Shown here in pieces: positions 46,196 to 58,552 of a stretch of 64,000 bases of DNA. Source of the DNA: Mauremys mutica (Eukaryota; Chordata; Testudines; Geoemydidae); the NCBI RefSeq assembly GCF_020497125.1, contig NC_059082.1, positions 25,256,965 to 25,320,964 on the forward strand, read 5' to 3'. Positions within the stretch are counted from its first letter, which is position 1. Each line of letters opens with the position of its first letter. The notes beneath the pieces were generated by a model, which was not told the origin of the DNA, searched no databases, and saw only the letters and a list, made by a program, of their open reading frames with translations. The position numbers were made by a program, and so were the translations under genes.

Positions 46196-49100
46196 TTAAG
46201 GTCAAACTCAACTTCAAAACTTCAAACACTTATTACCAACCTAATATTTTAATGCTAATAGAATTATCTTCTTATTGGGGGAGGGGCAGGCAATGTGGCT
46301 TTAATATGGGTGATAGACCAAGGAGGTAAGTCAGGTTCTAGTTTCTTCAGTGCAAGCACATAACTGCTGCAACATTTGAAACCAAACCAGCATTTTCTTT
46401 ACTGCAAAGGATGGTTCAGAACAAGTATGAAACCAAAAGTGACTGCCACGTACGGGATGCTCGCGGGTTTCTGAGCAGAAACTTTGTCATAGTTGCTAGC
46501 CATGGAAAAGTATCTCAAAAAAACCCCACACATAACACAACAGTAATCTCTTAAAGAAGAGATTTGTAGCAGTTGCAGGCCCTGAAACATTAACACCTAA
46601 TTTTCACATCTCTGCTTGGCTGGCATCACTAAATCCTTTGTCAGCTGGTGAAATAATTGAAAGCATCAGACCAAATTCTGCTTTTATTTACTTCAGTGTA
46701 AATCTTGATACCCACTTTGAGTTCAAAGGCAAAAATTCCATGGTTTTCTGTGGTTCAGGACTAAAAGACAAGTTTAATGGTATAAGCCCAAGCTATTTTT
46801 GAGTTTTAAAAGGATAAACTGAAAAAGTAGCCATGGGATTTTTTCCGCCATGCTTGCAAACCCAGACACAGCTGAACTGTCTTTTTTCAAATTATCCAAA
46901 AAGATTAATTTTGGGCTGAGATTGAACAAAAGATAAACAGGTGGATAAACACCTAATAGGAATTTTGACAGTATTATAAAGGGAGTGAAAACCATGTTTT
47001 CTAGGTGAATAACCACTTCTGACACTAGCGTGATAAGGTAGCAGACACCTCAGACATGATCATTGTTTAGACTATTAATTTCTTAGTGTATTTCTTGTTG
47101 GCTTCAAGAAATTCAGATGCCTTTTAAAAAGGACAACAATTAGTTAATACTTTGTGTTTATATTATAATCTTGGAAAATTATACATATTATAATTCACAC
47201 AAAAATAGTAATCTTGTCCCACTTCTCAGCAAAGATCTGAATAGCAGATCCTTGTAGTGAGATCCCATACTAGTAGAACTCATTATTCCTACAGAATATT
47301 CAATAGTACGTTTACCTGTGAAATCATAAAAATCTACAATTTTCAAAAAAGGAGGGGATTCCTGAAAATCTGTTTGTTCACTCACTCGCTAATTTGCAAA
47401 ATGTCCTAATTTTCAGTGGGTCCCTGTAGCAGGATTTCACCTTATCCAGCATTGGACCCTGCCACTGTCTGAGTCGACCCTGTCACAGTTTGCATTGGCT
47501 CAGTCACTTTAGCGCAAGCTGCAATGATGAAATTCCCCAGTACAGAAACAGCTTTTTGGCCTGGTCTCCAACACGCTTTTCCCGTAATGTCTCTCACTGC
47601 TTCAGCTCCACAAATGGTAATAAGTGTGGGAGTGCTAGTATGGACCAATCACCAAAATTTCTACCACAATATCTGGATCCTGTTACACCATTGCTACCAC
47701 AGTTGGTGCTACTCTAAAGAGAGATTTTATGAAAATGCTTGTGGATTCAAGACTTTGGAGATCCATGGCCTGTTTTACTGGAAAGAACCTACAAGCAGCA
47801 AAACCAGCAGCCAGTTGAGTAATCCTGAACTCTTCATGCCTCATCTTCCCCTGCAGAGTGGCTCACTTCTGGGATCCCCACTGTTTCCCTCTTTCTCACC
47901 AAGAATACATTTGCAGTTAATTTTAACATATGACAAAGGGTCTCCCAACATGCTTGGTGCACAGCGTCCTAGGACTTGCTGCAACTTCATTTCATACAAA
48001 AAATTCCCATTTTTCTAGAAATTACAGGGAGAGGGAGGTTGGGAGTTGCATTGAAGGGGCTTGTTGGAGTGAAGGAAATTTGCTGACAATAATAAAAGTT
48101 CTAATTAACATGAATTAGTTAAGTAGTTTAACTTTTCTTTCAGATATGTTACAAGTAATGGAGGTAAACAGTCTTTAAATTCTCCTCAGTTGCTACTGTA
48201 GAACTATATATTACATTCACTTAACTATAGACACTGTATACTGTTGTGTGTTGTGCAGTCAAATAACTGGAATCCATTAAAACTATGCTCCAGCTGTGCA
48301 ATCACTGCCCCCGCAAAAATACAGTTTTACATGTGGTTAATGCCAAGAACAATCCACAGCTTCAATTATCAGAGCATCAAAATATGTTGTTTATTGCAGA
48401 AAAAAGCATTTGCAGCAGTTTAAAATATCCAGTCAACAACACGTAGCTAAATCTAGATAATAGAAATCCTGGAGAAATTTGAGCTAAATCTGTCTGGATT
48501 ATAGTTGTGGGATTATCTGAATGCTGAATTACTGTATATGTTTTACTCACAAACATGAAACAAGATAGTACAGGAAGATGAATGACTATGCAGATCATAA
48601 TAAAACCCACCCCCAACAGATTTCTTTACACACTGGGTAAACAATTCCTCTCAATTTATCAAGCATTCTGGATTGAATTAATGTTGTCGTTTATTTTGTT
48701 GTTGTTCTGCTGAGGAATATGTTTTAGCTTGAATAGCTTTGCTAGTACCAGAAAAGCAGCGAGGGCTTTGTTTGTGTGTTGTTGTTTACAATACACACAG
48801 ACAACAGCATTAATTGGCTGCTTTATTAGTGTTACTGAATTAAAGAAAAATAACTATAGTTTTGTTTGTAATCAGAAAAACATATTACACATATTTCAAT
48901 AAAAGATTAACTGTGACTGTCCCATTAAACATTCTTCTTCCCCTCCCCCCTTTATTTACACACATTTTTTTCTGGCTTTCTAAGGATATACAGTGAATGA
49001 ACCTGGATTGACCTGACACAAAGCATCTCTCAAACTTTCCCCTGGAATGATTCACAGATGTGTGAGCTGTGACTAAAAAAGCAAAAAGAGAAAATGCAGG

Positions 49101-51148
49101 GTACTGTAGAGACTGACAGTGAATTTTAAAGAGGTGATATTATCCGAATAAGTGTATCATTGCTAATGCGTCCTTTCTCTGCCAGTGCATTGTTGTTACT
49201 TATTAGTATACATTTCTTTTTTGTTAGTTTATTTTTCTTTTAAAATTATTGAGTAAGTGGTGTTGATAAAGGAATTACTTCCATTACTGGGCAATTTATT
49301 TGGACACTACATTTATTCCCTTTTTAAAAAAAAAATGCTGGCGAATTCAGCTATAAAGCAGTTTGTGTTCATCAGGAAGAAAGATGCAGGATATGAGGCT
49401 GATATCAGGATCATGAGCTCTTATTTTTTAATGTAAATAGCATATGTAAGTCTACATGCAAATTAAGGATGACCTTCAGGCTCCTGGCAAGTTGCCAATG
49501 CACAAGCTTTGGGCACCTCAGCCTCAGCTAAAGTGTTTAGATGTGCCTGACTTTATAAGAAGTTTGTAGCAAAAAACAAGTGGAGAATGGATGCAGAAAC
49601 ATTGCTTTTTAATAAAAAAAATTGAGCCATGTATGAACAGATGTCATGGGAGATTTTTACTTGTATTTTTTTCTAAAAGAGTGGTTCTCAAGCTATGATT
49701 ACAGACCACCAGTGGTTTGCAGAGAAAGCCTTTTGTGGTGTTCTGTAGAAAGAAAGTTTGGCTCTATCTACACCAGCCTTTTTCCCTTTCCACGTTGCTA
49801 CTGCCAGTTTACCTCTACTGTAGTAGATGGGAGTGCTAGCATGGACACAGCTTATTGGCATTTTAATCACGATATTTTCTTATCCTTCTCACAGTTGGTC
49901 GTAGATGACCCACTCCTTAAAATGCTGGTAGCTGCCTGAACCTTTTGTACACTAGAAACACAGTTGCCAACAGAGATAGTGATGGTAGGAAATTTTAGGG
50001 ATTAAAAGGTAGTGAAATCAAGGCTGTAGAGAAAAAAGTAGTAAAGAGTTGAGAGGAGAGGTGAGTTCATGAGACCAGTCACGTTGTATGTTGATGCCTC
50101 CTGCAATAGATTTTGAGAGAACTCAGTACCTTTTAGGATCAGGCCCAAAGAAAGGCTCTGACAAAATTACATACAGAATGGAAAATCACATAAGGTAGAT
50201 GGATGAGTGTTTGTTCACTAGCTGAATAGGGTGGATTGTTGTGGTCCCTTGTTTAATTTTTGCAATGCTTTCCAATTTCATGACTCAAATTCACTTATGG
50301 GAGATAAGGGAGAAGTTACAAAATAGGAGAGAATTCTGAATCTAAGTCCTTCCTGTGCTGTCAGACATTGCATAGGGCAAAACAAGGCTCACTCATTCCT
50401 GTCTATCCTCTTTGCATGTCTTTTGTGTTAAATCCCATAAATTTTCCCTCTCTGAGTACTGTTTGATGCAGGGATTTTTTCAGTGTGTCCCTTTTGTGTG
50501 GCCCTCCGGCTGCCCAATGGCACACCTGCTATGACAGATGCTCTGGTTTCATTCCTAACACATCCCAGATATTTCCATCTTCTTTTCTGGATAACTTTAG
50601 AAGTAAGGAGGGTGTTGAATTCTCTGAAGAATCTCAGCATTTGTAATAAATTATTCCATTTAATATTAGGGCAGCAGTATAAAAACTAACATTTAAAAAA
50701 GTAAATCAATTCAAAAGAGCACAGGGGGAGGCAGCGTGGCCTGATACCTCATTACTGATGTAAAGGATGGATACTTTTGGGAGTAAAAATGTCATATGAA
50801 AACTCCAAGGAATTAGCATGAGGAAAGAAGAACTTGTCAACCTCTAACAGTATAGCATAGATACAGATTAAACTAATGTGATGTTTCGTATTACTCATAA
50901 GAATGCCAAAAATGTTTTCCCTCCCTATTTATTACTTATGGAATCTACTCCATTGCATCCCTTCTTGTCTGTAGATAATTTAAATAATTTAAATTATTCC
51001 CTCTGCAAAAGAAACAATCTTAAGCGAAAAAAGTAAAACCAACTAGCAACTCTTTTTTGGAAACAAAGGTATGTGATGGCTGGCATGAGCAATATCTCAG
51101 AAGCTGGAGTAGTACTTTGCCAAAAAGAAAATTAAATAAAATCAAACC
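46196..51148. other. Intergenic; possible conserved non-coding stretch, one hAT end
   Basis: No gene is supported. GTGGTTCTCAAGCTATGATT at 49681, followed by CAGACCACCAGTGGTTTGCA, resembles a decayed hAT (Charlie-like) left end. The stretch 48660-49260 is free of recognisable repeats and has dense homeodomain-like ATTAATTGG/TTAATG cores. Frames at 47524-48018 (164 codons) show no known domain. Confidence 0.35.
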
Positions 51149-51262
51149 AGATTCAGCAAAGAACCTAAGCACAAGCTTAACTTTAAGCATATCATTAGTC
51201 CAATTGAATTACTCATGTGTTTTAAATTAAGCATGTGCTTAAGTATCTTGCTGAATTAGGAG
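51149..51262. repeat. Palindromic MITE-like repeat
   Basis: The arms GATTCAGCAAAGAACCTAAG / CTTAAGTATCTTGCTGAATT are inverted, as are inner AAGCTTAACTTTAAGCAT / TTAAGCATGTGCTT. Related sequence occurs at 62295-62407 and, as single arms, near 31192 and 63720. Confidence 0.75.
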
Positions 51263-51719
51263 CTCAGCTGCACTATGAATCTTTCAACAAAAATCAGATT
51301 CCTCACTCAGATCTTTGTAAAGCAATTCACATGGAAAGCATCTTGCAGAGAGAGTAGCAAGGGCTCACATTGTATACATAGCTGCTGCTTGCTTTTGTGT
51401 AGGCCTGGGATATTTTTACAGGAATATCAACAGTTGTTGCTGTCATAGAGGTAGATTTGTACATCTTTATTGGTATGAATTCAAATATTCCATAAAAAGT
51501 TCAGCGCTCAAACCCTAGCTAGGTTGGTAGTTATCCTCCGGAGGCTCTTCATTATGGTTGACTGAAATGGTGGTTTCATTTCAGTTCCTCTTGGACAACA
51601 AGCACATAACAAAAAACACAATCCTAAATGGCACTAACTAGCTTTAATTTGCAGCCTTGTTGCTAATGTAAAACAGTGTAAAGGCTGAATGTAAAATGAA
51701 CTATCAACTCCTCATTAGA

Positions 51720-52690
51720 GGCAGGCCTGGATTAACCTTTTGTGGGCCCAGCACCAAACATATCTCTGGGCCCCCATTGGTTGGGCCCTATCAAATTCGT
51801 GGCCATGAAAAATGTGTCACGGACTGTAAAATCTGTTCTCCCCCTGTGAAATCTGGTCTTTTGTGTGATTTTACCCTATATATACAGATTTCATGGGCCC
51901 AGACCCGCGTTTCTCAAATTGGGGGTCCTGACCCAAAAGGGAGTTGCGGGGTGTGTGTGTGCGTGCGTGTCGCAGTATTGCCACCCTTACTTCTGCGCTG
52001 CCTTCAGAGCTGGTCGGTCGGAGAGCAGCAGCTGTTGGCCAGGCACCCAGCTCTGAAGGCAGCTCCCCACCAGCAGCAGTGCAGAAGTAAGGGTGGCAAT
52101 ACCATACCATGCCACTCTTACTTCTGCACTTCTGCTTTCAGGGCTGAGCGGCCAGAGAGTGGCAGCTGCTGACTGAGGGCTCAGCGCTGAAGTAAGGGTA
52201 GCAATACCATTCCATGCCATCCTTACTTCTGTGCTGCTGCTGGCGGCAGCTCTGCCTTCACAGCTGGGATCCTGGTCAGCAGCCGCTGCTCTCCAGCTGC
52301 CCAGTTCTGAAGGCAGTGCCATCACCAGCAACAGCACAGAAGTAAGGGTAGCAGTACCACAACCCTCCCTACAATAACCTTGCAACCCCCCCATAACTCC
52401 TTTTTGGGTCAGGACCCCTACAATTACAATACCATGAAATTTCAGATTTAAATAGCTGAAATCATGAAATTTATGATTTTTAAAACCCTATGACCGTGAA
52501 ATTGACCAAAATGGACTGTGAATTTGGTAGGGCCCTACCCATGGGACACTACAGCAGGAGTTCCAGAACCTCCCCCCACCCTGCCTCTTTCTCCAGAGAC
52601 TCCACTCCTGCCCCGCCTCTTCCCCCCACAGCCCTGCCACTCACTGATCTCCCTCCGCTTCCCCCTCCCCCTCCCCGGGTTTAAGCAAAG
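51720..52690. mobile_element. GC-rich hAT-like repeat interrupted by a second element
   Basis: Left fragment 51720-51780 (GCCTGGATTAACCTTTTGTG, then GGGCCCAGCACC) and right fragment 52546-52690 are parts of one known-looking turtle repeat, split by the element at 51781-52537. The partner terminus may be at 53810-53852 (GTGGGCCTGGTGCC, then TTGTAAACCAG), in inverted orientation. The outer boundary is uncertain. Confidence 0.5.
51781..52537. mobile_element. hAT-like element, 757 bp, with internal inverted arms
   Basis: Ends TTGGGCCCTATCAAATTC and GAATTTGGTAGGGCCCTA are inverted repeats; flanks CCCATTGG (51773-51780) and CCCATGGG (52538-52545) match at 7 of 8. Inside, GCCACCCTTACTTCTGCGCT and GCAGAAGTAAGGGTGGCAAT alternate in orientation at least four times, giving large hairpins. 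A GT-rich run lies at 51950-51970. Confidence 0.85.
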
Positions 52691-53149
52691 TGAATGAAGT
52701 AATTGTATGCTTTGCCTTTATATGTCCATATACTTCCTTTCTGACAAACAAGCAAAGTTGGTCATGTGGACCAACTATCCACTTCCAAGAAATGCAGGCA
52801 CAAACATGAATGAAACTTTTCCCCATAAATGAGCTTAGTTTGGTCATTCATAACTCCATATAATTTTTGACTGCTCAGTGCATGGCACTTTCTAAAGCCA
52901 GACCTTAATTACAATTATTATTAAATGTCTTAATCTGATAAAAAAGAGTTGTGTTTAATTTCTTTGGCATCCAAAAATCAAAGATGTCTGGACATGGTAA
53001 CAAACTCTACATAATAGTCAAATAAAACAAATATACCAGAGCAGGATTAGAATTAAAATCCTTGAGTTTTCAATATCTGCACAGGACAGTAACAACAATA
53101 GAAAAGTAATGTCTAATGCTCATCTCACTGTGCTGAAGAGGGTGCTGTG
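52691..53149. other. Intergenic, no gene seen
   Basis: AT-rich DNA between two GC-rich repeat blocks; nothing recognised. Confidence 0.35.
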
Positions 53150-53852
53150 GGTTTTTTTTTATTTTTGTTTTTTGTTTTTTTTTTGCCTTCATCTATCACT
53201 ATTCCTTAATTTCTGGGGGACAGCCCAGGACTGGGCTGGCAGGAAGCTGTGGGTCAGGAGTGATGGGCACCAGCAGAGCTGGAGGGGAGCCCAAGGTTGG
53301 GCTATAAGGGAGCTGCGTAGGCCAATCCCTGGAGCAAGACATGGACCGGAGATAAGCACAGTGAGGTCGGGGGATGCAGATAGGATCTTCCCGGGGCTGC
53401 GCGGAGCTGGTACCTCACCGCCGTAGCCGACTCCTTGGGAGCCAGTCTCTCTTGCCAGCCGAGCTGCAGCTCCTCCAGCTCTTCCTACCTAGTGGGGAGG
53501 CTTCCTGCAGTTACTCCTCTAACCGGACTCTTACTGTCCGATCAGCACTCCTGTCCGATCAGCACTCCTGATTGGACACTGCCGGTATTGGACCAAATAC
53601 CTGGTAACAGGGGCACTGGAACAGGGGCAACTGAGGGGCCATGGCCCCATCATTTTTTTCCCTGCTTTAAGCGATGGGGTTTGAAGGGGGTGGAGAGGAG
53701 TAAGCAGTGGGCGGGGGAGACAGAGAGGAGCAAGCAGTGGATGGGGCCTCAGGGGAAGAAGCGGAGTAGGGGCAGGGCCATGGTCCAGGCACCAGTATGA
53801 GCCCTTTCTGAGTGTGGGCCTGGTGCCACGGAGCCATTGTAAACCAGATACT
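53150..53852. repeat. Composite GC-rich repeat block
   Basis: Begins with a T-rich run (53150-53187). It contains GCAGTAGGCC-poor but GC-rich segments, a 17-bp tandem duplication of CTGTCCGATCAGCACTC (53534-53550 and 53551-53567), and GGGCACTGGAACAGGGGCAA plus GGGGCCATGGCCCCATCA, which resemble a dispersed turtle repeat. Part may be the far side of the 51720 repeat. Exact elements are not resolved. Confidence 0.4.
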
Positions 53853-55659
53853 GAATGGAGGTAGTTTCCCCCATCCAGGCTACTATTGCCCATTCTATTC
53901 TGACTTCAACGATAAATAGAAGAGTGAGTTTTCCAATGCAATTAACTTTTTAATCCTCCACAAACATAATTTTACAAGAATCTTTCCTATACTGAATATG
54001 CCATCACATGCCGGATATCTGATAATGGTAAAGCAAAATCATAGTGCAGCAGAGGACAGGAAAACAGAAATGTTTGTGAGCAAAATTCCTATATTTGATA
54101 TTATCTGAGTAGGCTACAAACCTCTACCAAGGATTATGTTTTAAGACAGAGATGTTTAAAGTACTTTTACTGTATTTAATATTGATTTAATATGATTACA
54201 TTTTCAAACTATAAGTTACTCTTTTGATTATTAAACTATAATTAATTTACAGCCTAACACAGCTCTCCATGGCCAATGTAACACATATTATGTAACTTTT
54301 CCGCAAGATGGACACTAAACAGCAAGTCTCAGGTGTATTAATTGTGGTTAAATACAATAAAACATTTAAGAATCAGAGCTGAGCGAATAAAATTCAAGAA
54401 CAATTTCTACAGTGAATGTAGCATCTTTTCTGGTTGTACAGTACCATTTCTGATTTTTCAGTTATTTTGTTTCAGTGTATGTTTGTAACCTCTAAATATC
54501 ATATTTGATTTAGCTGTTCTTATGGTCTTTTGGGGAAGATAGGTAGGTGGGCGATCACACATATCACATCATAAAGGTCTGAGTTCCATTTCCTAGATGT
54601 AATGAGGAGGAATTAAGGACTTTATGACAGCCTCAGCCCAGAGTTTCTTTGCTGTGAGTCTCAACCTCAATTTTACATTAATAAAAATTGTAAATTAAAT
54701 ATTCAATGAATGAATCAAGTGAAACATTACAAAATATGTTTTTTATTAACCAGAGCAACTATAGTGCAATTGTTTACTATACTTATTTTCACATTTAAAG
54801 GGATGCATGTAAACTTTTTTTATATTTCCTTAGTTGTGACTAGCAAACTCTTTAAATTATTAAACAGAGAAGAAATTTTACAATGAACCTAATGTGCTTT
54901 TCGCTACTCAAGTAGTGAACTTCACTTTGATAATGAATGTTCATTTTTGTCTCTGCATTTCACTTTCTCCTTCTCATGCAGTAACAAGATCTTGTAATGT
55001 TTTGGTTGCAGATACCATAGGGAACTGTTCAACTCTAAATAAACAGAATACCTCCCTCCTCTCTCTCTCCCCATGAACACATTTATTATCATAAGATATT
55101 TTTTGCAGGGGATGTGGGAAATTAAGTACAACCTCCACTTTCAATTTAAACTTTTTGGGAATGCCCCTTTTATTCAGGATGGCCAAAAGCATAAAAACTG
55201 ATTTATTCGTATTTCACATTAGATGTTTTTCTGTTCTCCACACTTTGTTAACCAAAGGTTTAGGGCCTTATAATTCACAAGTTTAATTTAAAAGCACTGT
55301 TACATAAATTGTCTGACACTGCCTTAAAAATGACCGTAGAGTTTTTTTACCTGCCAATACACTGGTCCACTGTTTGTCCCATAACAACTGATGCAAGGAG
55401 TTCAGCTTGGGTGGTGTGTGTGTGTGGAAAGAAGAGCAATAAGGCAGAAGGAAGTGGATTTTCAATTATTTTGTATGAAAATGCAACTATTTAATATCTT
55501 GATAGCTACACTTTTTTTACAATGATTTGAGATCTTAAGTGTTACTTATTTTTCAAAAAGGCTATTCAGCTCATCTTTTGTTATCTGCTGTAGTTGGTTT
55601 AAGATAGCTACTGAGTTACTAGAAGGGCAATGGCTGATTTTTATAGGTGAGGGGATTAA
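53853..55659. other. Intergenic, no gene seen
   Basis: AT-rich and free of clear repeats; small frames on both strands near 54900-55490 have no recognised domain. Confidence 0.35.
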
Positions 55660-55787
55660 TTTTCATAGGGGGGGCTGCGTAGGGCACCAAAATAGCTAGG
55701 GACGGCCCTGGCTTCCCAGGCCAGAGGGTGGGGGCGCAAGGTGGAAATTTCGTCTAGGGCGCAAAATATCCTTGAACCAGCCCTGCC
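55660..55787 (-). mobile_element. Two hAT-like end fragments
   Basis: Read on minus, CAGGGCTGGTTCAAGGATAT starts at 55787 and CAGGGCCGTCCCTAGCTATT starts at 55710; both begin with a hAT-like CAGGGC terminus. They are followed by GCGCCCTAGACGAAATTTCC and TTGGTGCCCTACGCAGCC. No target duplications were seen. Confidence 0.55.
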
Positions 55788-57990
55788 AAAGACCAAATGG
55801 ATGACGCAGACTGAATTGTCCTCTCCCTTCTAGAGACTGGCTGAGTCTCTCATTGAGGAGCATATGATGGGTAATGTGTGAAAAAGCCGATGTGTATCTG
55901 TGTTAGGGCTATATTGAGGACTTCAGTCTCCAGCGCTATCAAACCAGCATCTTTCAAAATAAAAAAAAAAGTTACTAAGAACTGGTTTGTGTTATGTGAT
56001 GTTAGTTTGCTCAATTTTGGGTAATAATTCATCTGGGTAATAATTCAGGACCAATATATATCCTACTTTGTAATGAGGGAAAAATGAACAAAATATGCCA
56101 GTAGATGGTAAATGTTCAGATCTATTTTGGTGTTGGCGATAAACAGCAAAGTATTTTTAAAGATCCTATTTGTCACATACATTCATGTTTGAAATATATC
56201 TTCAAATATACACTACAGCAAATCCCACACAGTATAAAAGTGTGTTTTTCAGAGAATCTGTTTGATAAACAGCATGTACAGAACACGCTCTTCTAGAAGC
56301 AAGGAAGAATTGCATACAAATCATATACCGGTACCTGTGCAAGTAAAATATTGATGAATAGGACCCGAAGGCTTTTTGGCTCTTTCCTTTTAGACTTTGG
56401 GAGTGTTTTTGGTACTGAATACATGACCAGTTTTCAAACTGCTATCTGTATTGATTATGAAGATAAATGTGAGCCAATAACTAAGGATGTGGGGGAGGAG
56501 GAAAATTGTGGATAAATCAACATTGCAAATTTTATGTCTGGGCTCATGTTATAATGGTAGAGGCTGACCAAGTTTGCTTGACAATTCCATCCTATTAGTA
56601 GGAAAGGATACTGGTGGAAACTGTCAAGTGAATTTTGCTGGCTTGCTGTTATAGGTGGATCATTAACTCACCTTGATTTAAGGGATGTGGGAGAGACTCT
56701 TTCTCTATAAAAAAAGATCTAGGGCTGTGGGCTAAGTAGTTTTCAGGAGAACTCTACTAGCCAAGCCTAGGGAAAAGGCTGGGCCTCCTGGATTTTGTAT
56801 TGTTTTATTTGCAGTGCTGTTATGAACAAAATGGAACCCCAGAAAGGGGATAGGTTTTGACTTGTTACAACTTGTGTGGACTATGCTTGGAGCAGGATGG
56901 GGAAGCCATCTACTCATATACCTGAACTACTTTATAACAAATGGAGCTACAGGGGATTACATGTCCAAAAGAGAAAACTGGCTGTCAAACAGACTGATTA
57001 GTGATTATGCACCCAAAATGACAGGCTTAATTTTGCTTTTAAAAAGATATATCCCCTGGAGTGTCCATTTCTGAAATATTATTCAGACACAAGTTAGTAC
57101 AGGGAGATTCCTCCTTTCAATAAAATTGAGTATCACTTTATAATTTTGGTGATAGGCTGGAAATATAATGGCATAAGCCAGAACAAGAACTCAAGTGTAA
57201 TCTAAGCTATAAAAACATTATACACTTCATATATTTGGGAAGAGATTTTCATCTTTATGAAGGAGATCCCCCCACTTTGACATTGCCCTACTTTGAAATT
57301 CCTAACCATACGGTATTATAGGAATATACATGACAATGTTTTTATTAGATTTGCACTGAAGTGGGTTGTAGTTCTGATATTTTACTTTCCCCTTCTAATT
57401 TTCTAAAACTACCAGACATCAGAACAACTGATAACCATGTAGTTTTCACAATAACCTGATAATATTACAATGGCCACTTTCAGAAGTGATCTGAAAAGTA
57501 TTTGCCAAACCTTCTGATCCTTAGTAATCAGAACAGAAGTGCCCAAAATCCTGAGATTAAAGGATTATGCCTCAAGGAAGACTTGTGGTATTTCAAGAAA
57601 ATGTGACTGATGCTCACCACTTATTTTTTAGTGCTGATGAGATTTAATGTTTAAGGTCCTTTTCTGTGCAGACATAAAAGCTGCTGTAATCAGAGTATTA
57701 CTAGGGAAAACTACTCTGGTTGCGGGATTCAATATGTTTAAATTGTTGAGCCAAGGTTATTGTTTGGATTAGGTTAGAAAGGATGACACTGAAATAAGTA
57801 AGCTCAGATAGTGAAACAAAAACAGAAAAACAAAGTGTTATGATTTTTAGTATATTACAGTTATATATGTATTTTGACAATTGATGAAAAATAGAAAAAC
57901 CTGGAAACTAGGTATACTGCATGTCTACATAGTTATTGTAAAACTGTATAAATATTTCATTTGAACAATAAAAAAAATCCATATGATAAC
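55788..57990. other. Intergenic, no gene seen
   Basis: AT-rich, nothing recognised on either strand. Confidence 0.35.
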
Positions 57991-58098
57991 AGAACTATAG
58001 AAATTAGAGATGGAAGAGACTTATTAGGGGATCTTGCCCATCCCCCCACAAATATTGTTTTCCAAAATATAAGTGCTTTGGCCAGTTTAGTTTTAACC
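57991..58098 (-). mobile_element. Old CR1 3' end, minus strand
   Basis: AGAACTATAGAAATTAGAGA, TGGAAGAGACTTATTAGGGG and GTGCTTTGGCCAGTTTAGTT correspond to the reverse complement of an older CR1 tail. Confidence 0.65.
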
Positions 58099-58332
58099 AC
58101 ACTTTTACCCATATATACTGTACTGCACATATATATGTACGGTATCTTTACAAACAGAAAACTTGTCACAGAAGCAGCTAACATTGATCACATATTCTAC
58201 ACAACAACAAATATAAGACAGCGGGATATATTGATGGTGAACCATTTTTAGTACATTGTACCTAAAGGACTAAAGAGATCTTGCGGACTGTGTTATGCAC
58301 ACAGCAGGCAGCTGTTTTACAAAGAAATGAAT

Positions 58333-58540
58333 CAAGTATCAGAGGGGTAGCCATGTTAGTCTGGATCTGTAAAAGCAGCAAAGAGTCCTGTGGCACCTTA
58401 TAGACTAACAGAAGTTTTGGAGCATGAGCTTTCATGGGTGAATACCACTGCATCCGACGAAGTGGGTATTCACCCACGAAAGCTCATGGTCCAAAACTTC
58501 TGTTAGGCTATAAGGTGCCACAGGACTCTTTGCTGCTTTT
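58333..58540 (+). mobile_element. Penelope-like terminal copy, inverted-repeat form, perfect 12-bp duplication
   Basis: Left arm AAAAGCAGCAAAGAGTCCTG and right arm CAGGACTCTTTGCTGCTTTT are inverted; arms extend through GGCACCTTATAGACTAACAG and meet at about 58441-58475. The left end has ATCAGAGGGGTAGCCATGTT. AAAGAAATGAAT flanks the element on both sides (58321-58332 and 58541-58552) without a mismatch. It belongs to a second subfamily of the 24721 element and carries a hammerhead-like motif. Confidence 0.72.
58450..58489 (+). ncRNA. Hammerhead ribozyme-like motif, second copy
   Basis: GCAT (58450), CCGACGA in place of CTGANGA (58454-58460), an extra A, GTGGGT/ACCCAC stem with ATTC loop (58462-58477), GAAA (58478-58481), palindromic AGCT, C at the cleavage position (58485), then ATGG where ATGC is expected. 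The T to C change in the first core block probably inactivates this copy. Confidence 0.45.
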
Positions 58541-58552
58541 AAAGAAATGAAT

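Noticed and set aside
47524..48018. 164-codon plus frame
   Set aside because: No recognised domain, Ser/His/Phe-rich, no splice or promoter context; overlapped by other frames.
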